NCBI GenBank assembly: GCA_003223115.1
Contig: QHXW01000293.1
Span: forward strand, 7,337 to 69,655
Reading direction: 5' to 3'
DNA from: Acidobacteriota bacterium
GTDB lineage: Bacteria > Acidobacteriota > Terriglobia > Bryobacterales > Bryobacteraceae
Length of the DNA: 62,319 bases
This document shows, in pieces, positions 44,500-53,638 of the stretch. Made by a program: the position numbers and the translations under genes. Within the stretch, counting starts at the first letter, position 1. Each line of letters starts with the position of its first letter. The notes below the pieces were generated by a model. That model was not told where the DNA came from and ran no database searches. It saw nothing but the letters and a program-made list of their open reading frames with translations.

Positions 44500-45267
44500 A
44501 TGAGTTTTCCGCAATTTGAGCTCAACGGCCAGGTCGCTCTGGTGACGGGCGCAGCTCGAGGTCTGGGCCGCGCGATCTCACTCGCACTGGCGCATGCCGG
44601 TGCGGACGTGGCTCTGGGTTTTCGTGACATAACCGTTCACGGCGATCTTGTGCGGGAGATAGAAAAGATGGGCCGCCGGGCGCTGCCATTGCAGATGGAT
44701 GTGACCCGCGTGGTCGAAATCATGCGCGGCGTGGATGACACGGCGGCGAAATTCAGGCGGCTCGATATTCTGGTCAATAACGCGGGCGGGGGAGTGAGTA
44801 ATCTGGCGCAGGATGTCGGCGAGGCAGAGTTCGACGAGACGGTCGCTTTGAATCTGAAGTCGACATTTTTTGCCAGCCAGGCCGCAGGCGCCGTCATGAG
44901 ACAGCAGAAGGGCGGACGCATCGTCAATCTGGGCTCGCAGGCGGGGTTTGTGGCGCTGCCCACCGAGTCGGTGTACTGCATGACCAAGGCCGCCATTTCG
45001 CACCTGACGAAGTGTCTGGCCGTGGAATGGGGTAAGTACAACATCACGGTGAATGCCGTGGCACCCACGTTTATCTCGACGCCGGGCACGGAAGAAGCGC
45101 TCGCGGACCCCGCTTTTCGCGCCGACGTGATCGAGCGCATTGCCGGCTTGCACCGCATTGGCGAGCCCATGGACGTTGCCGGCGCCGTGGTGTTCCTGGC
45201 TTCCTCAGCAGCCTCTCTGATTACCGGTCACACGATTCTCATTGATGGCGGGTGGACCGCCCGATAA
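44500..45267 (+). CDS. Short-chain dehydrogenase/reductase
   Basis: 255 residues, classical SDR fold. Cofactor motif LVTGAARGLGRAIS near residue 15, LVNNAGGG near 90, catalytic Ser in NLGSQAGF and the Tyr-x3-Lys in SVYCMTKAAISH near 160, and the C-terminal ITGHTILIDGGWTAR as in FabG-like enzymes. It starts immediately after the fusion gene stop, so it is the fourth gene of the cysM operon. Its link to sulfur transfer is unknown; it could be a passenger. Loop differences do not reveal the substrate. Confidence 0.85.
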   Translation: MSFPQFELNGQVALVTGAARGLGRAISLALAHAGADVALGFRDITVHGDLVREIEKMGRRALPLQMDVTRVVEIMRGVDDTAAKFRRLDILVNNAGGGVSNLAQDVGEAEFDETVALNLKSTFFASQAAGAVMRQQKGGRIVNLGSQAGFVALPTESVYCMTKAAISHLTKCLAVEWGKYNITVNAVAPTFISTPGTEEALADPAFRADVIERIAGLHRIGEPMDVAGAVVFLASSAASLITGHTILIDGGWTAR

Positions 45268-45392
45268 GGCGGTAAGCCGGCGGCAAGCCTCAGCCGCAAC
45301 GAGACTTATCGCGGGCATGCCCTCAGAATTCCGTGACCCTTCCGTATCCAGGCCAGAAACGTTTCGGCACTTCGTAACATATAAGGAGAGCT

Positions 45393-48300
45393 ATGGCCGG
45401 ACGCTGGGATGTCGATCTTGCTACACCCACGGCGCAAGCCGAGTTTTTACTCGATTTTCGAGAGTCGTTTCCCAAGGGGGAGTTTTCAGCGGCCTACGGC
45501 CCGCACGCGGCGAACCAGGTCGCCTGGCTGGCCGAACAGCTCACGACCGCTGCCTCCGCCGAGCCATTTGTAAAGGCGGAGATCGAGGACCAGCTCGCAG
45601 TGGAATTGGAGCTGTGGAATTTCTTCTGGGACATTGCCGAGAAGCTGAAACCCTACTTTGCCGAAAAGCCTCACGTCCCATCGAGTGAGTTGAAACCGCC
45701 ACTCGAGCGTTTGAAGCAATATCTCGCGAAGGTGCCGTTCGAAACGTCACGCTCGCGACTGGTGGCCGCCGTCCTGTATCTGGACGAAAACCTGGCTGCC
45801 GACCTGGCGCTGGCGCTCGAGCTTCCGCTGCCATTTCCGTGGGCATTCGATCGCGAACTTGGTTCCATCCAGCAGTCGCGCAAACTTCGCGGGCTGGATG
45901 CTGCCGGTTTTCAAGGCGCGAATGCGTGGGAGAAGGCGCAAAAAGCGGAACTCACGGGTTTGGCGTTCTCGGGAGGAGGCATACGCAGCGCGACGTTCAA
46001 CCTAGGGGTGGCCCAGGCGGCCGCGGAGCTCGACGCGCTGCATCATTTCGACTATCTCTCGACGGTTTCCGGCGGCGGGTACGTCGGAACCTGGCTCGAT
46101 GCCTGGGTCAAGCGCGCCGGCCGGAGATACGTTGAGGACAGCCTTTCTCCAAAGAAATCCCCTGATCCGGAATCAGAGCAGACGACTCCACTGAAATTTC
46201 TCCGCCGTTACAGCAACTACCTGACACCGCAGGTGGGCTTGTTCAGCGCCGATACCTGGACGCTCATTGCCATCTGGCTCCGCAACACGCTGCTGAACTT
46301 GTTCATTCTGATCGCGGCGCTGTCCGCGATGCTGCTGTTGCCCCGAACCTTGACAGGTTTCATCTGGTTCGTTTTCCGCTCGTTTTCCGCCAACACGTTG
46401 ATTGGGCCGACGATCGCTCCGCTCGTGATGGTCGTTGCCGTTGTCGTGATCGCAACAAATTTGCGGTCGTTTACGCACCCGGACATGCGCGAGAACAAGT
46501 TCATTTTTCAGCAGCGGGGAATCCAGTTGTTGGTGGTTGTGCCGGTGCTGTTGTCGGCACTGACTTTGGCGGCGTGCATCTGGTTCAAGACCAGCAATGT
46601 CGACGTACAGCCGATGCTGCGTGACATTTTTTTCTACGGCACTGTCGTCTGCACTGTTTTTCTGTGGATCATGGCGCTCGCGGGAGGTTATGCGCAGTCC
46701 TTTTGCGAGAATGAGGAAGAGCAATCCAAGCGCCTTGCCGGTTTGAAGGCTTTTGTGGGCATCGTGCTGAGCGGCCTGTTCTCGGGCCTGGTGGGTGGAC
46801 TCCTCCTATATACGGTGGGGGCGTTGTTCAGTACCTGGAAGCCACCGTCGGACGTCTGGCACGTCGTTGCCTGGGGCACGCCGCTGATGGTCGCTGTGTT
46901 CTCCGTGGTGCTCATGGTGCAGATCGGATTGCTGGGCCGCAATTTTCCCGATGCGCGGCGGGAGTGGTGGAGCCGGCTGGGCGCCTGGCTGGCGATCTAC
47001 AGCCTGAGCTGGTGCCTGTTATTCGGCATCGCGGTCTATGGTCCACTGCTGATTGCCGGGATCATCCACACCACGCACGGCGCGATTGCGTCATCAGGCC
47101 TGGGCATCGGGTGGGTGGCATCCACGATATGGGGCATCATCGCTGGGCGCAGCAAGGCTACGGGTCCTAAACCCCCGTCGCAGGCGCGCGAACAGTCCGG
47201 ATTCCAACTTCAGGAGTATGTTGCCCGAATAGCGCCCGTCGTCTTCATCGCCGGCTTGTTGCTGCTCTTGTCGTTCGGCATCCATATGATGACGCTCCAC
47301 TACGTCAGGTGCCCCAATCCGGATACCGACATCAATTCCCGGGTCTGCCGCTACTCCAATAGTCCGGTGCTGACCGATTTTCAAGCCTTAACGACTTTCC
47401 ACTTTCGGTTGATGGAGGAGTTTCCAGGGAACTACGCGGTGTATGCAGCCTTGAGCTTATTTGCGCTGGCACTTCTGATTTCGTGGCGCGTGGACATCAA
47501 CGAATTCTCCATGCATCATTTCTACAAGAACCGGCTGGTCCGCTGTTATTTGGGCGCTTCTCATCAGACCAACCGCCATCCCAATCGCTTCACGGGATTT
47601 GACCCGGATGACGACATCAGGTTGAGTGATTTCACTCCTTCCGCGGATGGCGGATACGCGGGTCCGTATCCGATCTTGAACACTGCGCTCAATTTGGTGC
47701 ATGGCGACGAGTTGGCCTGGCAGGAGAGAAGAGCGGAGTCCTTCAGCTTCACGCCGGATTTCAGCGGCTTCGCCGTATCGCGGACCGAAGAAATCAGCGC
47801 GGAGCGGGAGCGCCCCCCCTCCGCGCTCAACATTTATGGATACCGGCCTACGCGCAATTATGCATATCCCAACGGCGGCCTTCACATCGGGACGGTGATG
47901 GCGATTTCCGGCGCGGCCGCCAGCCCCAACATGGGCTACAACAGTTCGCCTACCAGCGCATTCCTGATGACCGTTTTCAATGTGAGGCTGGGTTGGTGGC
48001 TGGGCAACCCACGGCACAAAACCAGTTGGCGTCGTTCGGGACCTGGGCTGGGACTTTTTTACCTGTTGAACGAGCTTACGGCCAACACCAACAACAAGAG
48101 CCAGTACATCTACCTCTCCGATGGCGGGCACTTCGAAAATCTTGGCATTTACGAGCTGGCGCGGCGCCGCTGCCGTTATATCGTGTGCTCGGATGGCAGC
48201 GAAGATCACGCGTATTCGTTCGAGGGACTGGGTAATGCGGTGCGCAAATGCAGAACGGATCTGGGCGCGGAAATCGATATTCATCCGTTACCAATCCGGC

Positions 48301-48611
48301 CGGAGCCCGGGAGCCGCTTCTCCGACATTCACTACGTTACAGGAAAGATTCAGTACCGGGACGGATCGACCGGCACGCTGATCTACATCAAATCGTCGCT
48401 CTCCAAGAATGCGCCGGCCGACGTGCTCGAGTATGCCTCGCGTCAAACGCAGTTTCCTCACCAATCCACGGGAGACCAATGGTTCGACGAGTCCCAATTC
48501 GAAAGTTACCGCAAGCTGGGATACTACGTCGGCAACATCGGGTTCACCGAATTATTGGGAAAACTTGCAGGCGAACAGGCCGCGCGCGCGGCACAAGCGG
48601 GGAAGCGGTAG
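45393..48611 (+). CDS. Large membrane-embedded patatin-like phospholipase family protein
   Basis: 1072 residues. Residues 185-240 carry the patatin catalytic start LTGLAFSGGGIRSATFNLGV (oxyanion Gly193-198 region) with nucleophile Ser226 in STVSGGGYVGTW. The Asp of the dyad is likely D910 in YIYLSDGGHFENLGIYELAR, giving the DG[GA] motif. Between them, residues about 290-780 contain some ten hydrophobic helices, so the enzyme halves are separated by a membrane domain. The last 60 residues are a short extension. Such patatin/membrane hybrids are known only as uncharacterised proteins. Ribosome site AAGGAGAG; about 125 bp after the SDR gene, so it may have its own promoter. Confidence 0.9.
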   Translation: MAGRWDVDLATPTAQAEFLLDFRESFPKGEFSAAYGPHAANQVAWLAEQLTTAASAEPFVKAEIEDQLAVELELWNFFWDIAEKLKPYFAEKPHVPSSELKPPLERLKQYLAKVPFETSRSRLVAAVLYLDENLAADLALALELPLPFPWAFDRELGSIQQSRKLRGLDAAGFQGANAWEKAQKAELTGLAFSGGGIRSATFNLGVAQAAAELDALHHFDYLSTVSGGGYVGTWLDAWVKRAGRRYVEDSLSPKKSPDPESEQTTPLKFLRRYSNYLTPQVGLFSADTWTLIAIWLRNTLLNLFILIAALSAMLLLPRTLTGFIWFVFRSFSANTLIGPTIAPLVMVVAVVVIATNLRSFTHPDMRENKFIFQQRGIQLLVVVPVLLSALTLAACIWFKTSNVDVQPMLRDIFFYGTVVCTVFLWIMALAGGYAQSFCENEEEQSKRLAGLKAFVGIVLSGLFSGLVGGLLLYTVGALFSTWKPPSDVWHVVAWGTPLMVAVFSVVLMVQIGLLGRNFPDARREWWSRLGAWLAIYSLSWCLLFGIAVYGPLLIAGIIHTTHGAIASSGLGIGWVASTIWGIIAGRSKATGPKPPSQAREQSGFQLQEYVARIAPVVFIAGLLLLLSFGIHMMTLHYVRCPNPDTDINSRVCRYSNSPVLTDFQALTTFHFRLMEEFPGNYAVYAALSLFALALLISWRVDINEFSMHHFYKNRLVRCYLGASHQTNRHPNRFTGFDPDDDIRLSDFTPSADGGYAGPYPILNTALNLVHGDELAWQERRAESFSFTPDFSGFAVSRTEEISAERERPPSALNIYGYRPTRNYAYPNGGLHIGTVMAISGAAASPNMGYNSSPTSAFLMTVFNVRLGWWLGNPRHKTSWRRSGPGLGLFYLLNELTANTNNKSQYIYLSDGGHFENLGIYELARRRCRYIVCSDGSEDHAYSFEGLGNAVRKCRTDLGAEIDIHPLPIRPEPGSRFSDIHYVTGKIQYRDGSTGTLIYIKSSLSKNAPADVLEYASRQTQFPHQSTGDQWFDESQFESYRKLGYYVGNIGFTELLGKLAGEQAARAAQAGKR

Positions 48612-48635
48612 GGTTGAGTGGGACAACCCGCTCCA

Positions 48636-48965
48636 TCACTGTCGCGGTTCTGTGGTCTCTGCGGCGCGAGTGTGTACGAACGACGGGTGCCACTTGGCCA
48701 TGTAAGCTGAATCGAAGTAACAAGATTCAGCCTCGATCGCGGTCGCGAGAAATGGAACGGCCGCTATTGCTTTCATCATCGGAAATTTTTTCAGTCGCTG
48801 CCAGTGTTGAGGCGGAAATCCTTTTGCTGTGTGGCCCGCTGGACGCAATTCGGCCACCGGCGCGCCTCGTTTCTCAATCAGCACGATATCCCCGGCCGCG
48901 ACTTCGTCAATATGACACCGGTCCGACGGTGTAACTCGCTTATGTTTACCCGCCTCATAGGACAC
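48636..48965 (-). pseudogene. Phd-type antitoxin fused in frame to the start of a PIN toxin, remnant
   Basis: The first part (KRVTPSDRCHIDEVAAGDIV, LIEKRGAPVAELRPAG) resembles Phd/YefM antitoxins (VLIxKRGxPVAxL motif). The second part (CYFDSAYMAKWHPSFVHTRA) resembles the beginning of a PIN-domain toxin (VapC), usually YFDSSALVK. The toxin's catalytic Asp-rich remainder is lost, so this is a truncated type II toxin-antitoxin locus. Sits alone between the patatin gene and the MBL/rhodanese gene. Confidence 0.55.
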
Positions 48966-49009
48966 ATTGTCTCAATTGTCGTTTGATCTGGACACTGCCC
49001 CCCCAGCGT

Positions 49010-50647
49010 TTATACTGCCTGACGGCGCGTGCGGGACAGCAACTCGCCGGCATCAGCCAGCGCCAGCAGCTCGGCTTCCTCGCGGCTTGCCGCGCTGGTG
49101 CGGGACAGGTTTGCGCCAGGTGAGATATTATCGGCCTTGGCGTGATATGCGTTGCCTAGCTTGTAGCTGGTGAGATTCACCGGCCACCCCGCCACCTCGA
49201 GCGTTCGCTCCCGATAGCCTTCCACTTTCGCCCGGCTCCAGCTCCTGATGTAATTCTTTCGAGGATCTGGCGTGGCCACGGGTAGACCGCCGCTTTTCCA
49301 GGCGTCGAAGCCGCCCGCCACGTTCATCACCTGGCGGAATCCGGCGCGGCGCAGCAAACTGGTCGCGATGGAACTGCGATAACCACCTTTGCAGTGCACG
49401 GCAATGGGCCGGCTGGCATCCAATTCGTCCAACATGCGGGCCAGCTGGTTCAGCGGTTTCATCAGCGCGCTTTCGATGTGGCCTTCCTCCCACTCTCCCT
49501 GCCGGCGCACGTCCAGAACCTGAATATCGTCTTTGCGCTCACGCATGAAACGCGCGAGATCTTCCACCGTGACTTGCGGGACTTGCTCGAGCGAGAGTCC
49601 TTCGCGTTTCCAGCTTTCTACTCCGTCTTTGAGATGACCCACCACGCGTTCGATGCCTACGCGCGCCAGACGCATGCGCGATTCCATCACGCAATCCTCA
49701 TCTTCGGCCACGAGAATAATGTCCGTTTCAAGACCGATGATGGCGCCCGCCCACCCCGCGTACTGGCCGGAAAGCGCAATGTGCAGCGAGCCTGGAACGT
49801 GGCCGGCGCCGAACTGAGCCTGGGCCCGTGTATCCAGCACTACCGCGCCTTGACGCTGCAATTTCAGAACCGTAAAAGGATCGAGCACCGCGAGCGGAGG
49901 CAGTTCAGCCAGAGGCGCCGCTCCGGTTCGGTTGATTTCGGCATCGCGCAGAAAATAACCGGGACGCTCCGGAAGCGCATCGGTCAGCAGGTGGATGAAT
50001 TCTTCGCGGCTTCCGGCTTTGAGCGCGTAGTTGTTGGCGCGCTCCTTGGCGATAGTCGAGCAGCGCTCCGCACTGATCTGGCGTCCGCATAACGATCCCG
50101 CGCCATGTGCCGGATACACATGAGTCTCATCAGGAAGTTTCAACAGCTTCTGATGCAGGCTGTCATACATCAGCCCCGCGAGCTGCTGCGGCGTGTAGCC
50201 GGGTGAAAGATCCGGCCGCCCCACGTCACCGATGAACAGCGTGTCTCCGGTCAGCACCGCAAAGGGTTCGATTGACCGCTCGACATCCGTGACCAGGATA
50301 CAGATGCTCTCGACTGTATGGCCCGGCGTCTCGAGGAAGCGCAGCCGGCACTTGCCGAAATTGATTTCGTCGCCATCGCGAACCGCCACGTGTGGGAATG
50401 TGGCGCCAGCGTGCGCGCCGACGTAAATTTTTGCACCTGTGCGCGCGGAGAGTTCGTGGTGACCTGAAACAAAATCAGCATGCAAGTGCGTTTCGATGAC
50501 GTGCTGGATGCGAAGGCCGTTCTTGTTTGCCTCGTCGAGGTAGAGGTCAACGTCACGCTGCGGATCGACCACTGCGGCTACACCCTCAGAGCCGATCATG
50601 TACGATGCGTGCGCCAGGCAACTGAGGTAGAAATGCTCGAAGTACAT
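49010..50647 (-). CDS. Metallo-beta-lactamase-fold hydrolase with two rhodanese domains
   Basis: 545 residues. N-terminal MBL domain (ETHE1/GloB-like persulfide dioxygenase type): VIETHLHADFVSGHHELS gives the HxHxDH motif near residue 55, with LETPGHTVESICILV and LTGDTLFIGDVGRPDL. Two rhodanese modules follow. The first (about 258-350, VLDTRAQAQFGAGHVPG) has no Cys in the active loop (ILVAEDEDCVM). The second (about 365-470) has HCKGGYRSSIATSLL with the catalytic Cys. Such fusions oxidise glutathione or other persulfides in sulfur detoxification. The gene is close to a sulfur-carrier operon and the senAB pair. Confidence 0.92.
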   Translation of the reverse strand: MYFEHFYLSCLAHASYMIGSEGVAAVVDPQRDVDLYLDEANKNGLRIQHVIETHLHADFVSGHHELSARTGAKIYVGAHAGATFPHVAVRDGDEINFGKCRLRFLETPGHTVESICILVTDVERSIEPFAVLTGDTLFIGDVGRPDLSPGYTPQQLAGLMYDSLHQKLLKLPDETHVYPAHGAGSLCGRQISAERCSTIAKERANNYALKAGSREEFIHLLTDALPERPGYFLRDAEINRTGAAPLAELPPLAVLDPFTVLKLQRQGAVVLDTRAQAQFGAGHVPGSLHIALSGQYAGWAGAIIGLETDIILVAEDEDCVMESRMRLARVGIERVVGHLKDGVESWKREGLSLEQVPQVTVEDLARFMRERKDDIQVLDVRRQGEWEEGHIESALMKPLNQLARMLDELDASRPIAVHCKGGYRSSIATSLLRRAGFRQVMNVAGGFDAWKSGGLPVATPDPRKNYIRSWSRAKVEGYRERTLEVAGWPVNLTSYKLGNAYHAKADNISPGANLSRTSAASREEAELLALADAGELLSRTRRQAV

Positions 50648-50788
50648 GGACCCTCCTCCAAGAAGTTGTTGAATCCGCTACCGCCGGATTACAGGGAGTA
50701 TAGCTGTTCCGGAAGGTTCGGGCGAGGGAGGGAGGCCGGCAAGCTGGCCGATCACGCGGAGACCCGCATTGGCCGAGTTCCCAACCTT

Positions 50789-52081
50789 TTACCGCGCGCA
50801 GGTGCGGAAGCCGGCAAAAATGTCGCGGCGCTCTTTGGTGAAATAATTCCGCCAGGTGTTGCGGATGAGGCGCGAGCGCGTAGCCCAGCAGCCGCCGCGC
50901 AGAACCTTACGCTGGCTGCCGAACCAGGGCTCGGAATATTCTTTGTAAGGATCGATAGTGAAACCAGGGTAGGGCAGAAAATCCGTCGCAGTCCACTCCC
51001 AGACATTTCCAATCATCTGCCGGCAGCCGAAGACGCTGTCACCGCCGGGCAGGGCACTCACTGGACTGCAGCCTATGCGGAATCCATCCAGGTGCGCCCG
51101 TTCCGGAATGGCCGGCTGATCACCCCACGGGAAGCGCCGCTTGCGATCCAGTCCGTTGGCTGCCAATTCCCACTCGGCTTCGGTGGGAAGGCGCCGCTTG
51201 GCCCATTGGCAGTACGCTTCGGCTTCGTACCAGTTCACGTGAATCACCGGCAGATCCGATGCGAGCGGCATCATCTGATCGAAATGCCGCACCGACCAGC
51301 CGGTTGGTCCGGATTCCCAATAGACCGGGGCCGGCGCGCGCGCCTGAGTGCGCCAGTTCCACCCCTCTTCGCTCCAAAATTCACGACGCTGGTAGCCGCC
51401 ATCATCGACGAACCCGGCAAATTGGCGATTAGTCACCGCGCAGCGTGAGATTGCGAAAGGCTGCACGTCATGCGGGTGAGCCCATTTTTCATTGTCGAAG
51501 ACGAATATCTCACCCGGCGTTGCCCCAAGGCTGTATTGGCCGCCGGTGATAAAGACATCGTCGTCTGAAAAGTCTTCTGCGAAGCTTGCAACATTTTGGG
51601 CCTCGTTCGCATCCGACACCGCGCCGGTCGAAAGTTTCGGCGCCGGATATCCCAGCGTCTGGCGCGTGTACGCCAAAGCCTCGGCGTGCATGTCTTCGTG
51701 CATCACGGCTACCCAGTGAAAGTATGCATCTTCCTCCGAGACCAGATCGCCATCCAGCCGCTCGAGCACGCGATCGAGCACCTGTTGCATGTATTGCAGA
51801 GTCTCTTTGCGAGACGGCAGGGGCAGTTCCCAGCGGGTATCGTGCGCTACCTCCGCGGAGTCCCAGAACGAATCTGCGTCGGCACGGATGGAGGTGAATC
51901 CCCGCAGGTGCCGCAGCGCCCATTTTTCGTGGAACCAGGCGATGTGCCCCATTTCCCAGAGGGGCGGATTTACGATGTCCAGCCTCGGCACATTCATTTG
52001 CTCGCCCGAGAGATCCGACACCAGCTCGAGCGTACGCCTCCGGGCATCAGACAGCATGGAGATCAGATCGGAAGAGCGCAT
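50789..52081 (-). CDS. senA: Selenoneine synthase-like, DinB/FGE-sulfatase family (SenA)
   Basis: 430 residues, an EgtB-like architecture. N-terminal DinB-like helical domain, metal ligands H46 (MGHIAWFHEKW) and H128-x3-H132 (VMHEDMHAEALAY), and a C-terminal formylglycine-generating-enzyme/C-type-lectin fold from about residue 175. That fold carries HVNWYEAEAYCQWAKRRLPT, IGNVWEWTATDF and KVLRGGCWATR near 390-402. SenA couples a selenosugar to hercynine to form the C-Se bond. Blocks like MHEDMHAEALAYTRQTLG differ from typical EgtB and match what I recall for SenA. Divergent from senB, 71 bp apart. The split from ergothioneine synthases is by sequence and neighbour. Confidence 0.72.
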   Translation of the reverse strand: MRSSDLISMLSDARRRTLELVSDLSGEQMNVPRLDIVNPPLWEMGHIAWFHEKWALRHLRGFTSIRADADSFWDSAEVAHDTRWELPLPSRKETLQYMQQVLDRVLERLDGDLVSEEDAYFHWVAVMHEDMHAEALAYTRQTLGYPAPKLSTGAVSDANEAQNVASFAEDFSDDDVFITGGQYSLGATPGEIFVFDNEKWAHPHDVQPFAISRCAVTNRQFAGFVDDGGYQRREFWSEEGWNWRTQARAPAPVYWESGPTGWSVRHFDQMMPLASDLPVIHVNWYEAEAYCQWAKRRLPTEAEWELAANGLDRKRRFPWGDQPAIPERAHLDGFRIGCSPVSALPGGDSVFGCRQMIGNVWEWTATDFLPYPGFTIDPYKEYSEPWFGSQRKVLRGGCWATRSRLIRNTWRNYFTKERRDIFAGFRTCAR

Positions 52082-52152
52082 GGTGCCTTCACTCGACTGC
52101 GGGTAATGCGCGGCGGGGGCCCGTCCAATTGATATGATGCGGCGTATTCGCC

Positions 52153-53130
52153 ATGCAGATTCGCATCATCTGCCCCGCACCCCCGGGAAGTCTCTATGGT
52201 AACAGGGTGACTGCGATGCGCTGGGCGCGGCTGCTGAAAGAACTGGGGCACCGCGTCGTGATTGCGGCGGATTACCTGAATGAGCGCTGCGATCTGCTGA
52301 TTGCTCTGCACGCAAGACGGAGCGCTGGTGCTGTGTTCCGATATCGGAAATGTCATCCGCGCGCGCCCCTGGTGGTGGCGCTCACTGGTACCGACCTTTA
52401 TCGGGATTTGCGGCATTTTCGGCGGCCGCGTCAAGTGCTCGATCTGGCGGATCGCGTGGTGTCGCTGCAGCCGCTGGCGTCGGCCGAGCTGTCACCGCCG
52501 GTGAGAGAAAAGCTGCGCGTGATCTACCAGTCGGCTGAACTAACGCATGGAGTGATCAAAAAGCCGGCCCGTTTTTTCGATGTCTCAGTAGTGGGCCATC
52601 TGCGCCCGGTCAAAGATCCGTTCCGAGCCGCCTACGCTGCCCGCCGGTTGCCGAGCGGGTCACATATACGTGTGCTGCATGCGGGTCAGGCGATGGGGGA
52701 GGCGATGGAGCGCCAGGCTCGCAAGGAAGAGTCGCGAAACCCACGCTACCATTGGCTGGGGCCGCTCAGCCGCGCCAGAACCCGCAGGCTCATCTTGCAG
52801 AGCCGGATTATGGTGTTGAGCTCGCGTCTCGAAGGGGGCGCCAACGTGATATCGGAGGCCGCGGTGGACGGCACGCCCATTCTCGCCTCGCGCATTCCGG
52901 GCTCAATCGGACTGTTGGGCAAAGACTACCCGGGCTACTTTCCGGCCGGCGATACTCAGGCATTATCTGCGCTATTGGTACGCACGGAGAACGACGCGGG
53001 GTTTTATCGCGAACTCAAACAATGTTCTCGCCGGGTCGCGCAGTTGTTCCGCCCCTCAGAGGAGCGTCAGAGATGGCGAGACTTGTTGGCTGAGATTTCG
53101 CGGCCTGGGGCCGGTCAAACGCGGTTGTAG
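52153..53130 (+). CDS. senB: Selenosugar synthase SenB-like glycosyltransferase (TIGR04348 type)
   Basis: 325 residues, a GT-B fold family 4-like enzyme. The start IICPAPPGSLYGNRVTAMRW, then ADYLNERCDLLIALHARRSA and VVALTGTDLYRDL, match the TIGR04348 pattern. VSVVGHLRPVKDPFRAAYAA and LSSRLEGGANVISEAAVDGT form the nucleotide-sugar domain. SenB makes a selenosugar from UDP-GlcNAc-type donor and selenophosphate. No SelD-like senC is adjacent. A TATGAT at 52133-52138 may serve as -10. Its end overlaps the convergent downstream gene by 16 bp. Recognition by family; the exact donor is inferred. Confidence 0.78.
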   Translation: MQIRIICPAPPGSLYGNRVTAMRWARLLKELGHRVVIAADYLNERCDLLIALHARRSAGAVFRYRKCHPRAPLVVALTGTDLYRDLRHFRRPRQVLDLADRVVSLQPLASAELSPPVREKLRVIYQSAELTHGVIKKPARFFDVSVVGHLRPVKDPFRAAYAARRLPSGSHIRVLHAGQAMGEAMERQARKEESRNPRYHWLGPLSRARTRRLILQSRIMVLSSRLEGGANVISEAAVDGTPILASRIPGSIGLLGKDYPGYFPAGDTQALSALLVRTENDAGFYRELKQCSRRVAQLFRPSEERQRWRDLLAEISRPGAGQTRL

Positions 53131-53552
53131 TCCGGCCGCCACGTGACGATGGCTTTCTTGATGTCCTTTCGGCTCATTTTGCCGGCAAGAGCCTTTTCGC
53201 AGAGCCTCGGAACTTCTTCATCACAAGCGAATCTCAGCGCGATCAATTGCGCCCCATCGAGCTCTGGGATGCGCCCACGCAACTTGTCCGGAAGCAGTTG
53301 CCCCAGACGCAAACGCTCCTCCAGGCGGATGACGCGGTCTTGAACCTTGAGCGCGTACAGGCGAAACTTCAATACGGCCACAACGCCGGCGATGGAAAGC
53401 ACCAGCAGCCAGGCCTGTCCGTAACTGAAGTTTTGAATCAGCTTCCAGGCAACGACCACGACATTGATGGCCGCTACCGGCACGATAAAAAAGTGAAACG
53501 GAGGATCGAGCCGCGTGTGGTTTGCAAACGTTTGTGGAACTTTCTCAGCCAT
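53115..53552 (-). CDS. Small membrane protein of the DUF6526 type
   Basis: 145 residues from ATG 53552, behind CAGGAGACC. Two hydrophobic stretches near residues 20-70 (FHFFIVPVAAINVVVVAWKL and AWLLVLSIAGVVAVLKFRLY) suggest a hairpin membrane anchor. A helical cytoplasmic tail carries VIRLEERLRLGQLLPDKLR and FACDEEVPRLCEKALAGKMS. The domain is a widespread uncharacterised membrane protein. The longer frame up to 53789 is spurious: it runs back through the repeat at 53648-53782. It overlaps senB end to end. Confidence 0.8.
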   Translation of the reverse strand: MAEKVPQTFANHTRLDPPFHFFIVPVAAINVVVVAWKLIQNFSYGQAWLLVLSIAGVVAVLKFRLYALKVQDRVIRLEERLRLGQLLPDKLRGRIPELDGAQLIALRFACDEEVPRLCEKALAGKMSRKDIKKAIVTWRPDYNRV

Positions 53553-53638
53553 TTCGGTCTCCTGAGTGCAGAAGATTACCCGGACTATTCTACGATGGCC
53601 GGAGCAACCCAGGAGGAGGCGGGTTCCGAGAACGCCGG

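Noticed and set aside
50789-52081. Ergothioneine synthase EgtB
   Set aside because: The architecture is shared, but the neighbour is a TIGR04348-type selenosugar synthase and no egtD lies beside it; EgtB remains the main alternative.
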